A stretch of DNA of 64,000 bases from Phymatolithon calcareum (taxonomy: Eukaryota > Rhodophyta > Florideophyceae > Hapalidiales), in assembly GCA_977006965.1 (NCBI GenBank), contig OZ345363.1:2046001-2110000 (forward strand), written 5' to 3'. A model generated the notes under the pieces. That model searched no databases. It was given only the letters and a program-made list of their open reading frames with translations, and was not told the DNA's origin. This document shows positions 50,431 through 62,520 of the stretch, piece by piece; within the stretch, counting starts at the first letter, position 1; the number at the start of each line of letters is the position of its first letter. Both the position numbers and the translations under genes were made by a program.

Positions 50431-53270
50431 TAAACTAGCCAATTTTCTAGTCACTATGATATATTTTATCATACGGGCTTGTTTTCGCCCAATTCGCAAA
50501 AATACAAATGCCTAGCATGCTTCCAGGCACTTACACACTCGGTCTCCATCAGCTTCCACCTCCGACGCAATTGTGGAAAAACATAAAGCAATAGGCACTT
50601 TTAGTTAAGCAAATTTAGTTCCTCGGTGGAACAACTCTGAAGTCAGTATTCGCTGAAACCAATACTCTAACCCTTGATCTTCGCTTTCGGGAACACTTTC
50701 ATTTCATAGTATCCGCGGTCTTGGGGGCTCTATCCGAATGGAACATGTTCAGAGCAATCGTGCTACCTTGCTTTTTTCTGTTTCGAAATATTCTAGTTTA
50801 TTCATACCAACCGCCACAAAGACAGTGCGGTCCTCAACTCTCTTGCTCAGTAGATGTATCGAATGCTCACTGACCTGTACACGTTCAACGGTCATTACAC
50901 AATGGCAATACACTCCAGGTTTTCCTCTCGAGACCTTCGTCATTCGACAGCCTACAAGTCATCAATTTCCTGAAGTGATCTTGCACCAGCTGATTGGGGG
51001 CTCTACCCCGCTCGTGTCCGCTTTCCACAATGGGGGCAACTTGGATGCAATGGCGTACGATCCAGTGTGCAATGTGCGTATTGCTGGCTGTAGCGAAGCA
51101 GTTGAACACCTATTGCTAAGCTGTTGTGTACGTTCTGCCTCCAGACGCAACTTTTATTGAACGATTGGGCACCAAGACTGTAGTGGAATTATGCCGAGAG
51201 AAACCGCTACACGTGAACAAATTTCTGAACAACGAGAAGCTATTTTCAAACAGTTAGACGCTTGCCTTTTGCGTGAGCGGTCTTTCCGTAATAAAGAAAG
51301 AAAGCCATCAATTCTATTTTTTAAATAAAGAAAAGAAATATTGTCTCTCGGCGGAGCGACTGCCAACGCGCTCTAGAAACATATTCCATTTTTGTGGACT
51401 GTCGTTCGCTTTATTCAACAGGAGAAGGGAGCAGCTCTGTGTTCTCGAGAAGGGGATATGCGGGCTGCAATAAAAAAGGGATGGCTATTGACAATAATGA
51501 CTCGCATACTCAGATATTCTCTTTGCTGGCAATGTCCAACTTCAGGCCAAGAATAGGACACCAATTCAAAAGCTTCATCAAGCCTAGAGGAACTCCAATC
51601 TTGGGATAAGTATGAACAGCAAGGGGGTAACAGACGACATGGCTCTATAAAGAGTACAGCTGCTGGTTGTGTAGACGAACTACGAGAGATTGGAGTTTTT
51701 GGCCGAGGAATCGAACCGACAAATTGAATCCGAGTTTTTCAGTGTCTAATTTTGGTGAAATGGGAAATATGCTCTTCAATTATCGCAAATAACAGATCAA
51801 TTGCTTTCAGCTATCGATTCTTCATAAGCACTATTTTACCAGAATGCCTTCGAATAGTATACAGAGCACTGCCGCAGCCCAATGCGAGTCCCGCTTCAAC
51901 TAGAACCACCAGAGATGAGAAGAAGACATCAAGCGTAATTGTTTTCCTTGTGCCGTCTACGACATAAGAAGCGTCTCGAAGACACAGAAGAATACTCTGG
52001 TGGAGAGGACGACATAGGGAAAGCAACGAAGGACGTTGAGCGTCTTAAGAAAATGAAAGATCAGTGACGATTCCCATGAAATCGACCTAATTACCAGGGA
52101 TCCTTTGCCTAAGCAACAGGATGACGCGGCTGAGATGCCTAACGCTGATATTTAATCGAACGCCATTGTGAAGAAAATCAATACTGGGTGAGTACTTTGG
52201 TTTCACAGAGGTATTTGAGATGGTTCTTGTGCAACGCATTTTGCTATCATCGCAGATGGGCATTGATGAGGCAGATGAGTGCAAACGACTACTCGTGAAC
52301 TTGTTAGAGGAGAAATTCGAAACAAGAATGTCCTGAATGACGAAACCACACCAGATTAGAAAATCGCTCTAAAAACTGGCTTAGATGAGGCGCTAGGAGC
52401 TTTAAATAAATTCTTTCATATTCCCTCACCAAAAATGTTGACAGTTTTCAAAGGCACTCACGCGGAAACAGTGAGAATGTTTGGTACTTCAAACGGAACT
52501 CTTGTGCTCCAGAATTCCGCCATAATTGAGATATGTTGTTGAAGGCCCAAAACTCGACAAATGTGGAACAAATAGGTGGGGTCTAGTCCGAGTTCTTGAT
52601 ATTCTACGTGGACTACAACGACAATCATCCCTTGTTGGAAACACGCAACATTTATTGCGTTTATTGCAGTAGCATTCATTGGACTGATTTCGTGATAGTT
52701 CTCTTTCGTGTTCACTAGGAACACAAGTGTTTACCCCGGTTGAGTGACGAAATCAGCGTAACAGAAAAGATATAAAATCCTGCTGGGAGTTCCTCACTGA
52801 GAAGGAACCGAGCATCAAGAAGAAAACCGAACCCAATCAAGAATTCTAACACGAGCTAGTGCCGCTAATACCAAACGCCGGAGACGGTGTGCTCCACTCG
52901 TCGTGGACACAGCTATCGATTCATAGACCCTTTGGGTACTACAATCGTGGAACCGATTATCCTCCAAAGATCCTGTTTCTGGCTGTGAATCTAGGACGAC
53001 AATCGCTGATATCATCTAAGTCATCTCGCCTATCGGAAAGCTTGGCTTCGCTTGTCATCAGGCTGATATTGGACTACGTCATCTCACTCACTTGAGAAAG
53101 TCTTGCTAAATCTATATCAGGTGCTTCATTTACCAACAAGGCTAAACCAGTACACCTGCTGGTATATCCAACCAAGACGAGGTCGCTCGCCTGACGAAAA
53201 TTACATTAGTGAAAAGTGACAATAAACGTTCACGTTCCCCGTGAGAAAACTGGTTCATTCTGTGATGTTT
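50430..53270. other. Long stretch with no recognised gene
   Basis: The longest frame (50738-51160, 140 codons) has no recognised features and overlaps open antisense frames. Near 51180-51300 the plus strand reads T-R-E-Q-I-S-E-Q-R-E-A-I-F-K-Q-L, coiled-coil-like but isolated. 51790-53270 shows only short frames. Confidence 0.35.
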
Positions 53271-53288
53271 CTTTTTTAGACGTCTTTT

Positions 53289-53585
53289 TTTTGTTTGTTT
53301 GCTTATTGCAGGTTATTCGAATTACACGAAGTGTACATTACTCAACATCTAGGGGTCCTCTAAATGCTCCTGATATGGATCCATTCCTGGTACTCGCGTA
53401 TCTGCTTCGCGCTAGTGCTGCTGCTTACCACTCCACAACGACATCCGGGAGCTCTTTGCGGAACTTTAATTCAATTATTGCTTGTGACAGAACTCGAACC
53501 AGCGACCTCAACATTCCTGCCTGTATCATACCGAAATATGCGCACAGGTGCGCGGAGGCAGTTTTACCACTATACCACAGGTGGG
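53289..53585 (-). mobile_element. tRNA-derived SINE, copy 2, with 10-bp target duplication
   Basis: A 297-bp unit matches 36250-36545. The direct repeat GACGTCTTTT at 53279-53288 and 53586-53595 is exact. The A box TGGTATAGTGG (53567-53577, minus strand) fits the consensus perfectly; the B box GGTTCGAGTTC (53490-53500) has one mismatch. About 66 bases separate the boxes, longer than in a standard tRNA, and a GCGCACCTGTGCGC palindrome lies between them, suggesting an intron- or long-arm-containing tRNA ancestor. The tail is an (AAAC)-like repeat. Confidence 0.9.
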
Positions 53586-53599
53586 GACGTCTTTTATTA

Positions 53600-54980
53600 C
53601 GGACGCTTGGCTTTTGGTCCCTGTTAAACGCGCGGGTGAAATTTATGTGTGGTAAGTTGGTTCCATAGGCATGTGTCGCGAAGACGCTGAGACGTGGAAA
53701 CTTATGCTCTTAAAGACTAGTCTTGCAGCAAGAATTGCTTAAAAATAGCATGAAGATGATTCAGATAATCCTCAGGCAAGTTGCGAGCCGAATTTCTGTT
53801 TTCGAGTAAGGAGACTTTTTATGGCACCTACAGTATCCTTCCAAATGTGCCTCGGATCTGTTCTGTTTATCAATGTCGAAGACCGTTGAAGAGAAAATAC
53901 TTTTCAAGTTGTCAGCGTGCAAATAACATACTTTGGGACTCATTTCTTTTTATTTCTTAAGATTGTAACGATTAGTGCAAAGCTTGTACAACTACAAACC
54001 TGTTGCACGACTTACAAATGCTTCACATCTGTCTGACAGGCCGGGAAAACTGAAATTTTCTTTCATCATAGTCGTGATTATGTGAATATTTTCAGAAAGT
54101 ACGATTAGTCCCAACTCGGGGAATGTCGTCAACTTTCTGAGCGTGTATTATACTAGTGTAAGAACCCGACAAATCCTCCTTTCGAGTGCTTGTCATATGC
54201 AGGGAGATCTCCTCTTTTAAGAAGCTCTCTACAACAGTAACTCGGAGAAAATCACGTTCTCCAAAGGCACACGATATTAATAAACGAACCCACAGAGGTG
54301 ACTTTACAGAACAGTGCCCTCCGGTGTGTTTTCACGACACACATAACAGCGAAACTACTATCGTATTTGTTACATGTTGAAATCGCAATTCGTTCTCTCA
54401 CCTCGTACAACAACTCTTGCTCTGCTCCATTTCAACGCTACTATTTCCCTTGTCTTTCACAATTCTTTTATCATTCGCCAGTAGTGTGCATTACCTCTTG
54501 CTTTCTCTCAACACTGCACCTCTCAAAGACACTTCACAAGGAGGAAACGACTGTCGTATCGTACCAAGCAGTAACACTGAAAAAAGCAGACAAAGAACCC
54601 TTCCCGCAAGATGGTTTGTCGGACATTTGCCAAGGAAAGCACAAAACAGATTGAGCTAATGGGAAATCAAAGAGCATTGGCCGAGGGAATACTCAACTAT
54701 ATTTAAGAGGAACCTACGAGGACCCCCGACGAAGAAAAAGATGTTTGCCGAACCATTGATGCAATCCTTTGCCATTCAGACTTAGATAAGCGAAACAATT
54801 CTACAACTGTACGTTAGAAAGGTGCCGACTTTTTTCAAGGGGACACATAGTAGCTTCTCAATATATCCACGTAATTAAAGCTGTCGCTTAGTCACACTCA
54901 CATGCCTTCGAAGGAAGGCGTTGACTAAAGGAAATCCTCATAAAACGGTTTCAGCAGGTTGTGAACGATATTCAGTGCAC
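53600..54980. other. Stretch with no recognised gene
   Basis: Only short frames on both strands and no repeat shared with the rest of the window. Confidence 0.4.
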
Positions 54981-54985
54981 TTGGC

Positions 54986-55288
54986 ATGTCCTTTCAACGG
55001 GCAGCATTTGGCACACAGGTTATTCCTCCAATTTTTCTACTTTTTGTTTTGTTTCTACTAAGTTCTGGAGACAGCACGCACACACCCGACACTGCGTCAG
55101 CCTATCACGCTATATCATCTTCCGCAGTGCTGTCAGCGGTAACGCCAGTCCTCTTTCACGCTGTAGTTTGTGGGGTTCAATTTGCCGAACTCCACCGTCA
55201 CTGGTCCGTACACGATGGACATTTCCTGATTTGCTTGCAGCGTGATATCACAGGAGCGCACCCAGAACGAATACTTAAAACGTCCTGA
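54986..55288 (+). CDS. Candidate small secreted protein, 100 codons
   Basis: ATG at 54986 opens a frame with an apparent signal peptide (hydrophobic I-F-L-L-F-V-L-F-L-L-S-S-G) followed by an S/T/A/H-rich part and ending near I-L-K-T-S. Against it, the minus strand at 55133-55378 is also open and reads S-F-W-V-R-S-C-D-I-T-L and I-V-Y-G-P-V-T-V-E-F-G-K-L, which looks at least as protein-like. One of the two may be real; the family is unknown. Confidence 0.25.
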   Translation: MSFQRAAFGTQVIPPIFLLFVLFLLSSGDSTHTPDTASAYHAISSSAVLSAVTPVLFHAVVCGVQFAELHRHWSVHDGHFLICLQRDITGAHPERILKTS

Positions 55289-55689
55289 TCTCCTCTTCAA
55301 TACCGGTGCTTCTCCCATGTGCATATAGTGGACGTGCCCCTCGTGCGCGAACTGTACGTGTGCCGACTTCGAGTTCACATCTCGTTACTCTTATTGCCCT
55401 TTCTCGTTCCTCGTCGCAGCAAGATATACCGGCCAGGAGTCTATCCAATTTCCCTCGCTTGCCGTGGGCTGTATTGGCTTGGTAAGCTATCTGGCCTACC
55501 CATGTAGGCGTCCACTTACCTACCCACGGTAGGTCATCTTCAATCTAGTGCGTTGTGTCTGTTTTGTACTTATGTTTTTCGACCGATCTCAGAAGGTGAG
55601 ACTAAATAAACCGCTCCAATCAACCCCACAGATCCGAACTGCCATTTTAAAACCATTCATTTTCTGTCGTTCAAATGGCAGCCCCTGGC

Positions 55690-56030
55690 ATTACCAATTC
55701 CAACACAGAGAAATCGTTTAACGAGCTCTTAATATTCAGCAAGACCATCATCGAGTGCATGGAAAACGAAGAAGGACTGCTCTGAATCAAGAACGAGAAG
55801 TTACGTAGATGTCCCTTAGGGCACGAAGACTATTAGCGGGAACACCAGCAGCGAACCCACAAGAACACCACACAGTAGGTAGGACGATCTAGGTTCCAAA
55901 CTTTCCCCACCGCCTATGGCAGACGGGGGTTTCAACGGTCTACACACTGGAAGGTAGAAACTGAGGAAGCCTTGCCCGTATATTCGTAAGATTGTGAGGC
56001 TTTTAAATAAAGTTCAATTAAAAAAATTAT
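55690..56030 (+). repeat. LINE-B-related 3' end with C-terminal codons
   Basis: Starts T-E-K-S-F-N-E-L-L-I-F-S-K-T-I-I-E-C-M-E-N-E-E-G-L-L, then AACACCAGCAGCGAACCCAC, GCCTTGCCCGTATATTCG and GGCTTTTAAATAAAG with an A-rich tail. It is close to 49455-49800. Confidence 0.75.
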
Positions 56031-56339
56031 CAGTTCCAGATATGCAAGGACACATTGATGAAAACGTCACCCTTGGTCAGTTTCTGAACGGGAGGAGATA
56101 TGTAGACACTAATTGTTTCATTGGCGTCAGAAGCTGAAGAAATAGGCGACCTAAATTCCGGTATAGGTTCTGCGACCAGGAAGAAGGCAATATGCTTCCA
56201 GCAAAACCATGGCTGGAAGTTGATCGGAAGTCTACTGAAGCAGTTCCCCGAGGTGTTTTAATAAAGAGTCTTCGCAGCATAGAGGGAGCATTCGCTTCCA
56301 AAGGTAAGCCAACCTTTTTCCTTGAGACACTCGCAGTCA

Positions 56340-56575
56340 GGGGTAGGAGCAATTTAATTTTAAAATTGCTATTGCTATTTTTTGTCTTGGCAATAATTGC
56401 AATAATGCCAATTAATTGCAGATTTCTCCCGGTTTTTACATTCCTCTTTACTTGGTCCCTGTGCACGCTCGAACAGTCTGGGAGACTAGATTCTGATCCC
56501 AAAATCCGCTGTTCACTTTCAAAAATAAAAGTGACTCGAAAAGCAAGAGTTCTGGTCTAGATCGTTGATCAGTAA
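56340..56575 (-). pseudogene. Old hAT relic: transposase C-terminus and terminal region
   Basis: The minus strand at about 56460-56560 reads F-E-S-L-L-F-L-K-V-N-S-G-F-W-D, the hAT dimerisation-domain signature, followed by A/T-rich sequence with repeated ATTGC words. A related stretch is at 61270-61480 (shared CTTGGTCCCT, CTGGGAGACTAGAT and CGTTGATCAGTAAG). The younger hAT at 56580 inserted right at its edge. Confidence 0.55.
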
Positions 56576-56579
56576 GGAC

Positions 56580-59500
56580 CAGGCTTGTAACAAAATTCAT
56601 TGCATTGTCAATTAATCGCAATCTGCAATCCCAATCTTGTATTGCTAACCGCTCCACTTATTGTAATCTGTATTGCACTACGTTCGGATTGTTCAATACG
56701 TATTGCAATGACGTGGACCCGACATCAGCTTTAAACTGGGTGCGTGCCACGCTATTACTGATGAGTACGGTTGCCTGGCGAGCTACCGCAATTAAAGGCC
56801 TTTCGTTACGTACAAGTTTTACATCAGCTGAAAACTAGATGTGTACAACGCAATTATAGTACTGGACATTCTCTGACGAGTACGTTCGTCCGGCGATCAG
56901 CCGCAATTAAAGTCCCCCGCTACGTACTTACATAAGATGAAACGTAGATGCCATTTTGTGCTGAGTACGTTCGTCTCACTGTAACAATAACGTCGCCCAT
57001 TACCGAATTCATAGACTTCAAGATATTCGAAAGCCTGTTCCATGTCATCGCATCTCCAAGAACCTTAGCACTATGCCACAACGATCACCAAAGGACGTCG
57101 TCGTCGCACTAATGTCCTTTGTGGGGAAAGAGACACGCACATCCATCATATTGGCTGAGCAACACGAGAGACACTATCTCCAGTACCGTTGGCCGAAGCG
57201 TTCATTTCCGACTTCTATTGTTTCATTTCTCGACAAGAAAGGGTTCAAAAACCCGTACAGCCACCTCAAACGTTGCTACGTCAAAGGTAAAACTTCTCGT
57301 GAACAGGCATCGGTTCTCAATCAAATGTATCAGGATGCGCTATCCGCTCCCATGGAGAAAGGTGGAACGGTCAAGATCCATTTTCATAAACGGGCGCAAT
57401 CTGAGTACGATAGAGCCGTGTAGGGATATCTGCACTTGGTCATCATGATGAACCTTCCTTTGTACTACGTGGGAGATGAGGACATACGACATTTTTCCGA
57501 ATTCTCAGTCCCCCTGTGCCGGGCTACGCTCATTGAAATCATCTTTCAGCCCGTTGGACTTGTTGAGAAACGCATTGCATGCGAGTTGAGGGGCACAATC
57601 AGAGCACTGTTGCATGAGGGATTGTCCTGTGGCAGTATGCACTATGTTGGAGCTACTGCTTCATACTGTTCGACTACTGCAATTCGCGTCCGTTCAGGTC
57701 TTTCCGTCTGTAGTATAACGGTCGGCTGACGGACCGCTATACAGGGGCCTTGGGATTGCGTCCCAAGGCGCCAAGATGGGTGGCAGAGCGTCTGGGGGTT
57801 TGAATGTATATTGGGTTGCCGCAAGAAGGGCCGGAGTGCTGTGGCGCACACTGTGCGGCGCGCGTGAGCGACGATGCACAAGCAAGTGCCGTGGGCGAAG
57901 GTTAGAGGTAGCGCTTCCTCGCCTGGAAGCGCCCAGCTCGAGAATGGAGCAAGGCCGTTTGATGGCCAAGCCGAGTGGAACGGCGAGGAGTCCGGATGGT
58001 GGACCCGTAGTCCTTCCTCCAGAATCCAAGCTTGTTCCAAAAAGGTTTGTTTTTTTACCAGTCGGCTCGCAGACGGTCCTAAATAACCGTCGGCCGCTTA
58101 CAGCACTCATCGACAAATCGAGCGCTGTAAGGCGACTATTCTCATATCTAACTATCATATCTATCATAAGGGATTCAGGGCTGTACTCTACTGTCATCAC
58201 GCGCATATACGTGTGAGAGTACACGTGTGCAATGGCCATAGGGGCTTAGGTTCGAAAACTATCCAGGGAAAACGCGGTATACTACACCGTCCAGCACACT
58301 CTACGACTTGTCTTGCTGGGTCTCTCTCCATTGGGTAAGGTGGATGATGACTCATCGATGAAGCGACAATAATGAACGCCGAGGCGCATCTGCACTATTT
58401 CCACAACATTTTGCCGTTTTACGGTCGCACTCTGGATAACTGGTGTGTTTGCTTCGTGGCTGAGAGCACGGCGACCAATCGACGAATTGCATGTTTGAGT
58501 AGCATTCCTCATGTCGGCTGTAACAGCCATAAGCTGAATCTGGAAGTCACCCAAATGCGTGACACTATCGATTCCATGCACGATTCGATGAAGGCTCCAA
58601 CGCAGCTGAAGAACGCAGCTATCCTCCGAAACTTGACGGATTTTCGACCAGTGATGCATATCCAAACGTGTTGGTCCGGGAAGGTGGATATGTTGAAGCG
58701 ATTTGTGCGAATCTGTGACGAACGAGCTGAAGTGAGTTCATCGCACGACGGTAATTTGCGTATTGAGACCACACTTCGGTTCGAAAGCAAGGTCAAGCGT
58801 TAAAAGATGATGCTGGCTGAGATCGACGTAGTGAAGAAATCTATGCAAACTCAGGTTCACACATGGGCGTCCTGGCGACAAGACCTTGATGTCTTAATTG
58901 ACTCTATAGCCGCGGAGAATAACGACCGTCCTTCCGTGTTCTACCGCTGTCAATTCGGCACGCAGTACATTTCCGGGGTGGCAGGATATCTGGTACCTGA
59001 TGCTCATTTAGAGTCCGGTGTCCGAAAAGTCAAAGATGGTCGGTCATTTGATCTCTCGGAGGAAGAAAAAGATACTGTATCAAGTCTGACGATCAAGAGC
59101 GGCGATGAGATTGGTGCTAACTTCCAGTGAACAAGACAGCCCATCCGAAGTTCCATCGGTGGTGGAACGCTTTGCGAAACGCCGAAAGATGGGAGCACAC
59201 GAAGAGGAATACGTCAATTGTGATTTCGTGTTGGGCTCAGTCGCAGACGTGGAGCGCCTCTGGAGTGTTGTAAAGTATGTGCTAATGTCGAGCCGGCGTA
59301 GGAGGACTCCTCAACTGTTCGAAGCACTTGTTTTCTTGAAATATAACAGCCATTTTTAGGACGCTCAACTCGTAAGCGAGGCAATCAACGGAAAACACTC
59401 GGATGATGCGAAACCAAAGATGCGGGAACACGAAATTAGGGAGGACCTGTTATCACGTAGCGTCTATTTCTTTGCCGTAGATTCTATTCCATCACTGAGC

Positions 59501-59665
59501 CGGGGTAAAAGCGTTTCTATGGATATAACAGTGATATAGATTGGAATGAGGATTGCTGCAGAATCTTGAATTGCAATTTGTATTGCTGCGAAATCTAAGA
59601 TGCAATCCGTATTGCGGGTTGCACTTTTGCTCCAATCCGTTGCAAACGTATTGTTTACAAGCCTG
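56580..59665 (+). mobile_element. hAT DNA transposon with TIRs and 8-bp target duplication
   Basis: The ends CAGGCTTGTAA and TTACAAGCCTG are inverted repeats, flanked by the exact 8-bp direct repeat GTAAGGAC (56572-56579 and 59666-59673). This fits the hAT preference nTnnnnAn. Subterminal regions (56600-56720 and 59560-59650) are full of ATTGCAAT/GTATTGC words, likely transposase-binding sites. The transposase gene inside is broken. Confidence 0.92.
57073..59360 (+). pseudogene. hAT transposase, interrupted by stops and a frameshift
   Basis: ATG at 57073 starts an N-terminal part with N-P-Y-S-H-L-K-R-C-Y, BED-finger-like. A TAG at 57421 breaks it, but the same frame resumes with L-P-L-Y-Y-V-G-D-E-D-I-R-H-F. 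The stretch 57730-58370 is disordered. The RNase H-like core follows in the same frame: N-R-R-I-A, then V-G-C-N-S-H-K-L-N-L-E-V (about 58510-58545) and T-C-W-S-G-K. After a TAA at 58801 and a later frameshift, the C-terminal dimerisation domain reads V-E-R-L-W-S-V-V-K-Y-V-L and F-E-A-L-V-F-L-K (59250-59340). A glutamate (A-E-S-T) appears where relatives usually have the catalytic aspartate, so the protein is doubly inactive. Confidence 0.85.
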
Positions 59666-59669
59666 GTAA

Positions 59670-61050
59670 GGACATGGTTCGCAAAAATCAAAAATCGTCC
59701 TACTTCAGCAGTGGAAGCAAAAAAAATCGCAATTGATGTACTCCTCCTCATAGGAACTGTCGTATCCAGCATTAAGTATGTATTCAATGCCATCATGAGC
59801 AATTCGTGTCGCAATATGCTGTATTTTTTACGACACCAGATTCAAAAATGAGAATATGATACAATGGCACTGGTTGCTGAAATGTACTGTGTTCCGAGTC
59901 CGAAACCTCCAAGTGGGCTGTGATCTGTGTTATTTCCTTTGCTCCCACTTCCCTCTCAGTGAAAGTAGTGGAATTGGTTTTGCGCTTCTTCGCGTTTGAC
60001 CTGATATCTGAGCTTCTGAAATGCTCTTTGAAGTAAATTGTGGTTGCTAATGTGCTGGAAATGACACAGATGACTGCAATATGTATAACAGGCGGTTGCA
60101 AAACTAGCATATTAGACCGGCAGGGGAGGGTCGTCCAGCGATAGTCGCCGAGCGGTAGTCTCCAGGTACCAGCAGAAGCATTCGTTTATCTTGGTGGTAA
60201 CCGTCAACAACAAAGAAGAAATTAATTGTAATTAATTGTACTTAACTGGTGAATGTTCACAGCAACAAGAAAATTATTGCAAATATTCATAGAAAAAAAT
60301 TAATATTTAGAATTGGAGGATTTTAGTAAATTCAGTATTGCTATTGCACTAAGTGCAATTAATGTTTTCCAATTAATTTTATGACACCCATGCTCGCAGT
60401 GATTACAGATATAAGGACCGTTTACGTGCTCATTTCCAGTGCCTGCTATATACTCGGAGACAATTCAAATCCGTTTGGACATCTTAGTTTATCCCCTGTT
60501 GGTCATGACTGCAAAGGTAGGTAAATTCTAATTGGAGAGAATTGGAAAAAATCGTTCTCCGGAAAATATTTTGCAATTATTTTCTCAGGAACAAATTATA
60601 ATTACAATTATGCTTGCCACAACCATGATAAATTTGTCAATGATGCGGGAATCACCGGGTGTGCTATAAGTATTACAGCATTATTGTACCGCTGTCGAAT
60701 GATTTGGTTATATCTCGAGAATGGCAATTCGCAATTGCCGGCCCAACGTAATCCGAAGATAGCGAACCGCAAGCGATGACGGAAGCAGACGAGAAGTCGC
60801 GGTTTTTCCTGGTTTGCGGGACTGCTGATAAAAAAACGCGATCTGGCCTCCGTTCTCCGTCGACACTGGTCGCCAAGATAACTAATACACATTGTTGTCT
60901 GTGCGGTCGCGATTCTGGTGCTGCTGATTGTTTGTGATTCATCTTTCTGGCATGAAATTCTAACGTGATTCGTTGCGTAAATTGCTCGCGCGAATTCGTG
61001 AATCGCTCTCGTTTGGAATTTACATTGTTACTCGCACTGACACTATACAA
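59670..61050. other. A/T-rich stretch with no recognised gene
   Basis: Only short frames. 60200-60380 and 60530-60620 are rich in AATTA and TTGCAAT words, like hAT subterminal DNA, but no ends could be paired. Confidence 0.35.
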
Positions 61051-61053
61051 CTA

Positions 61054-61240
61054 TTGAAGCGCAACTTTTCGAGCAATTGCAGAAGGTAAGAGAGGAATAT
61101 CATAAGTAAATTATTGTTTTGTTTTACAGCTTTTCAGTTCTGCTCGTGCGGAGCTGCTGCTATTCGTCTCACCGCTTCGTGTTTCTGAGGAACGCATTCA
61201 ATCCCTGTGGACTGAAGTCACAAGCAATCGACCTTTTTAA
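61054..61240 (+). CDS. Possible spliced exon pair with a 44-nt intron
   Basis: 61086-61129 starts GTAAGAG and ends TTTTACAG. Removing it joins E-A-Q-L-F-E-Q-L-Q-K to L-F-S-S-A-R-A-E-L-L-L-F-V-S-P-L-R-V, running in frame to S-L-W-T-E-V and a stop at 61238-61240. The joined frame reads like a helical protein end. Upstream a stop lies 5 codons before, so further exons would be required. The family is unknown. Confidence 0.25.
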
Positions 61241-61269
61241 AGCTCAAACCGTTTCGATCGACAAAATGG

Positions 61270-61480
61270 AATTTCTATTTCGTCTTAGCAATAATTGCAA
61301 TAAAGCCAATTAATTGCAATACATAGAAATTTTCTCCCATTTTTTCATTCCTATTACTTGGTCCCTCTGTACGCTCGAAGAGCCTGGGAGACTAGATGCT
61401 CGACCTAGAAAGCGTTGTTAATTATAAGAAATTGACTTCAAGAGCAGGGGTTCTAGCCTGGAGCGTTGATCAGTAAGAGT
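61270..61480 (-). repeat. Relic related to the old hAT end at 56340-56575
   Basis: Shares AATAATTGCAATAA, GCCAATTAATTGCA, TACTTGGTCCCT, CTGGGAGACTAGAT and GTTGATCAGTAAG, in the same order. Confidence 0.6.
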
Positions 61481-61484
61481 CGTT

Positions 61485-62520
61485 CAAATTTGAATAGTGC
61501 CTTCTCTCTCACGATCGGCTGTTAGTCTGGAACCCTAGTTTTGTATTTCTAATATTCTTTTAAAACAGAAGCTCTTGTTCATCTCGTGATATGACCAGGT
61601 ACGAATCCCAATACTCTATGTTCGTAACTTCTATGTATCTTTCATATTTCACAATTTCCGAAGCATACTTTTATTATTCTTTATACTTTTTAATATGATA
61701 ATGGGGCCTTTCTGAAACATAAAAAGAGAGGCGACGTATTTAGGGGGAGCGTGGCTGATTTTTGTGCTTTCTGTCCTCTCTGTGATCTGAAAACACAAAA
61801 CTTTGCGCGCCTCATTGGTACTAAAGACTGTAATTCCATCCTGGGAAGTGAGTTGGAAGTTTTCACTTCTAGCATCTTGGGTGGCATCAGTATACCGTCG
61901 AGCCGTGCAAGCAGAAAAGAAAATGGCCACACAGAACCAAAGCTAGCTGACTAATCTATGCCCCATCTCTCATTTTGCGCTCGCACACGCACGTAAGAAC
62001 ATGATTTTGACATTTCTCACTCTCATCTTCCTCGCCACCATCCAGAGCTGCAGACCAGCGGCGCCGAAAAAGAGAATCAGGCAGATATCGGCGCTCGAGC
62101 GCAGAAAACGTAACCGGCGTGTTACCCGTGCCGCTCTCCATCAACAATCGATATCGACATTTGCTGTGCTTTCGAATCGAGTTGCGGCCAGTCACTAATC
62201 ACCCTCACTGTGTTCAATCATGATGCTTTTCGTTACATTTTGGCGAAATTTGAGGCAGTATAGAACGCTTTCACACCGTACTCAACCGAGGGCAACATAA
62301 AAACGCTTCGTCTAATTTGCAATGAGAAGGGACTGCAAAGAACGCTGACGTCCACTCACTATTTTGGCCTTGTTCTGATGTGGACAAGAAATAGAGGCTC
62401 TTATACGGTGCTGTAAATGATCGTCTGTCTCACAGGATCTGTTTGCTCCCTGTTTTTGCGCTTCGATCAGCGTGTTTTACTTTGTGTTTTTCGTAAAGAC
62501 CAGGTGGCGGCGGTGAGAAT
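61485..62520. other. Stretch with no recognised gene
   Basis: A short plus-strand frame at 62001-62198 opens with a hydrophobic run (I-L-T-F-L-T-L-I-F-L-A-T) like a signal peptide and then a K/R-rich part, but it is only 65 codons and unsupported. Confidence 0.3.

Noticed and set aside
57774-58216. A 146-codon plus-strand frame within the hAT element
   Set aside because: It does not continue the transposase frame's motifs, overlaps an equally long antisense frame and has no recognised domain. It is probably chance within a GC-rich part.
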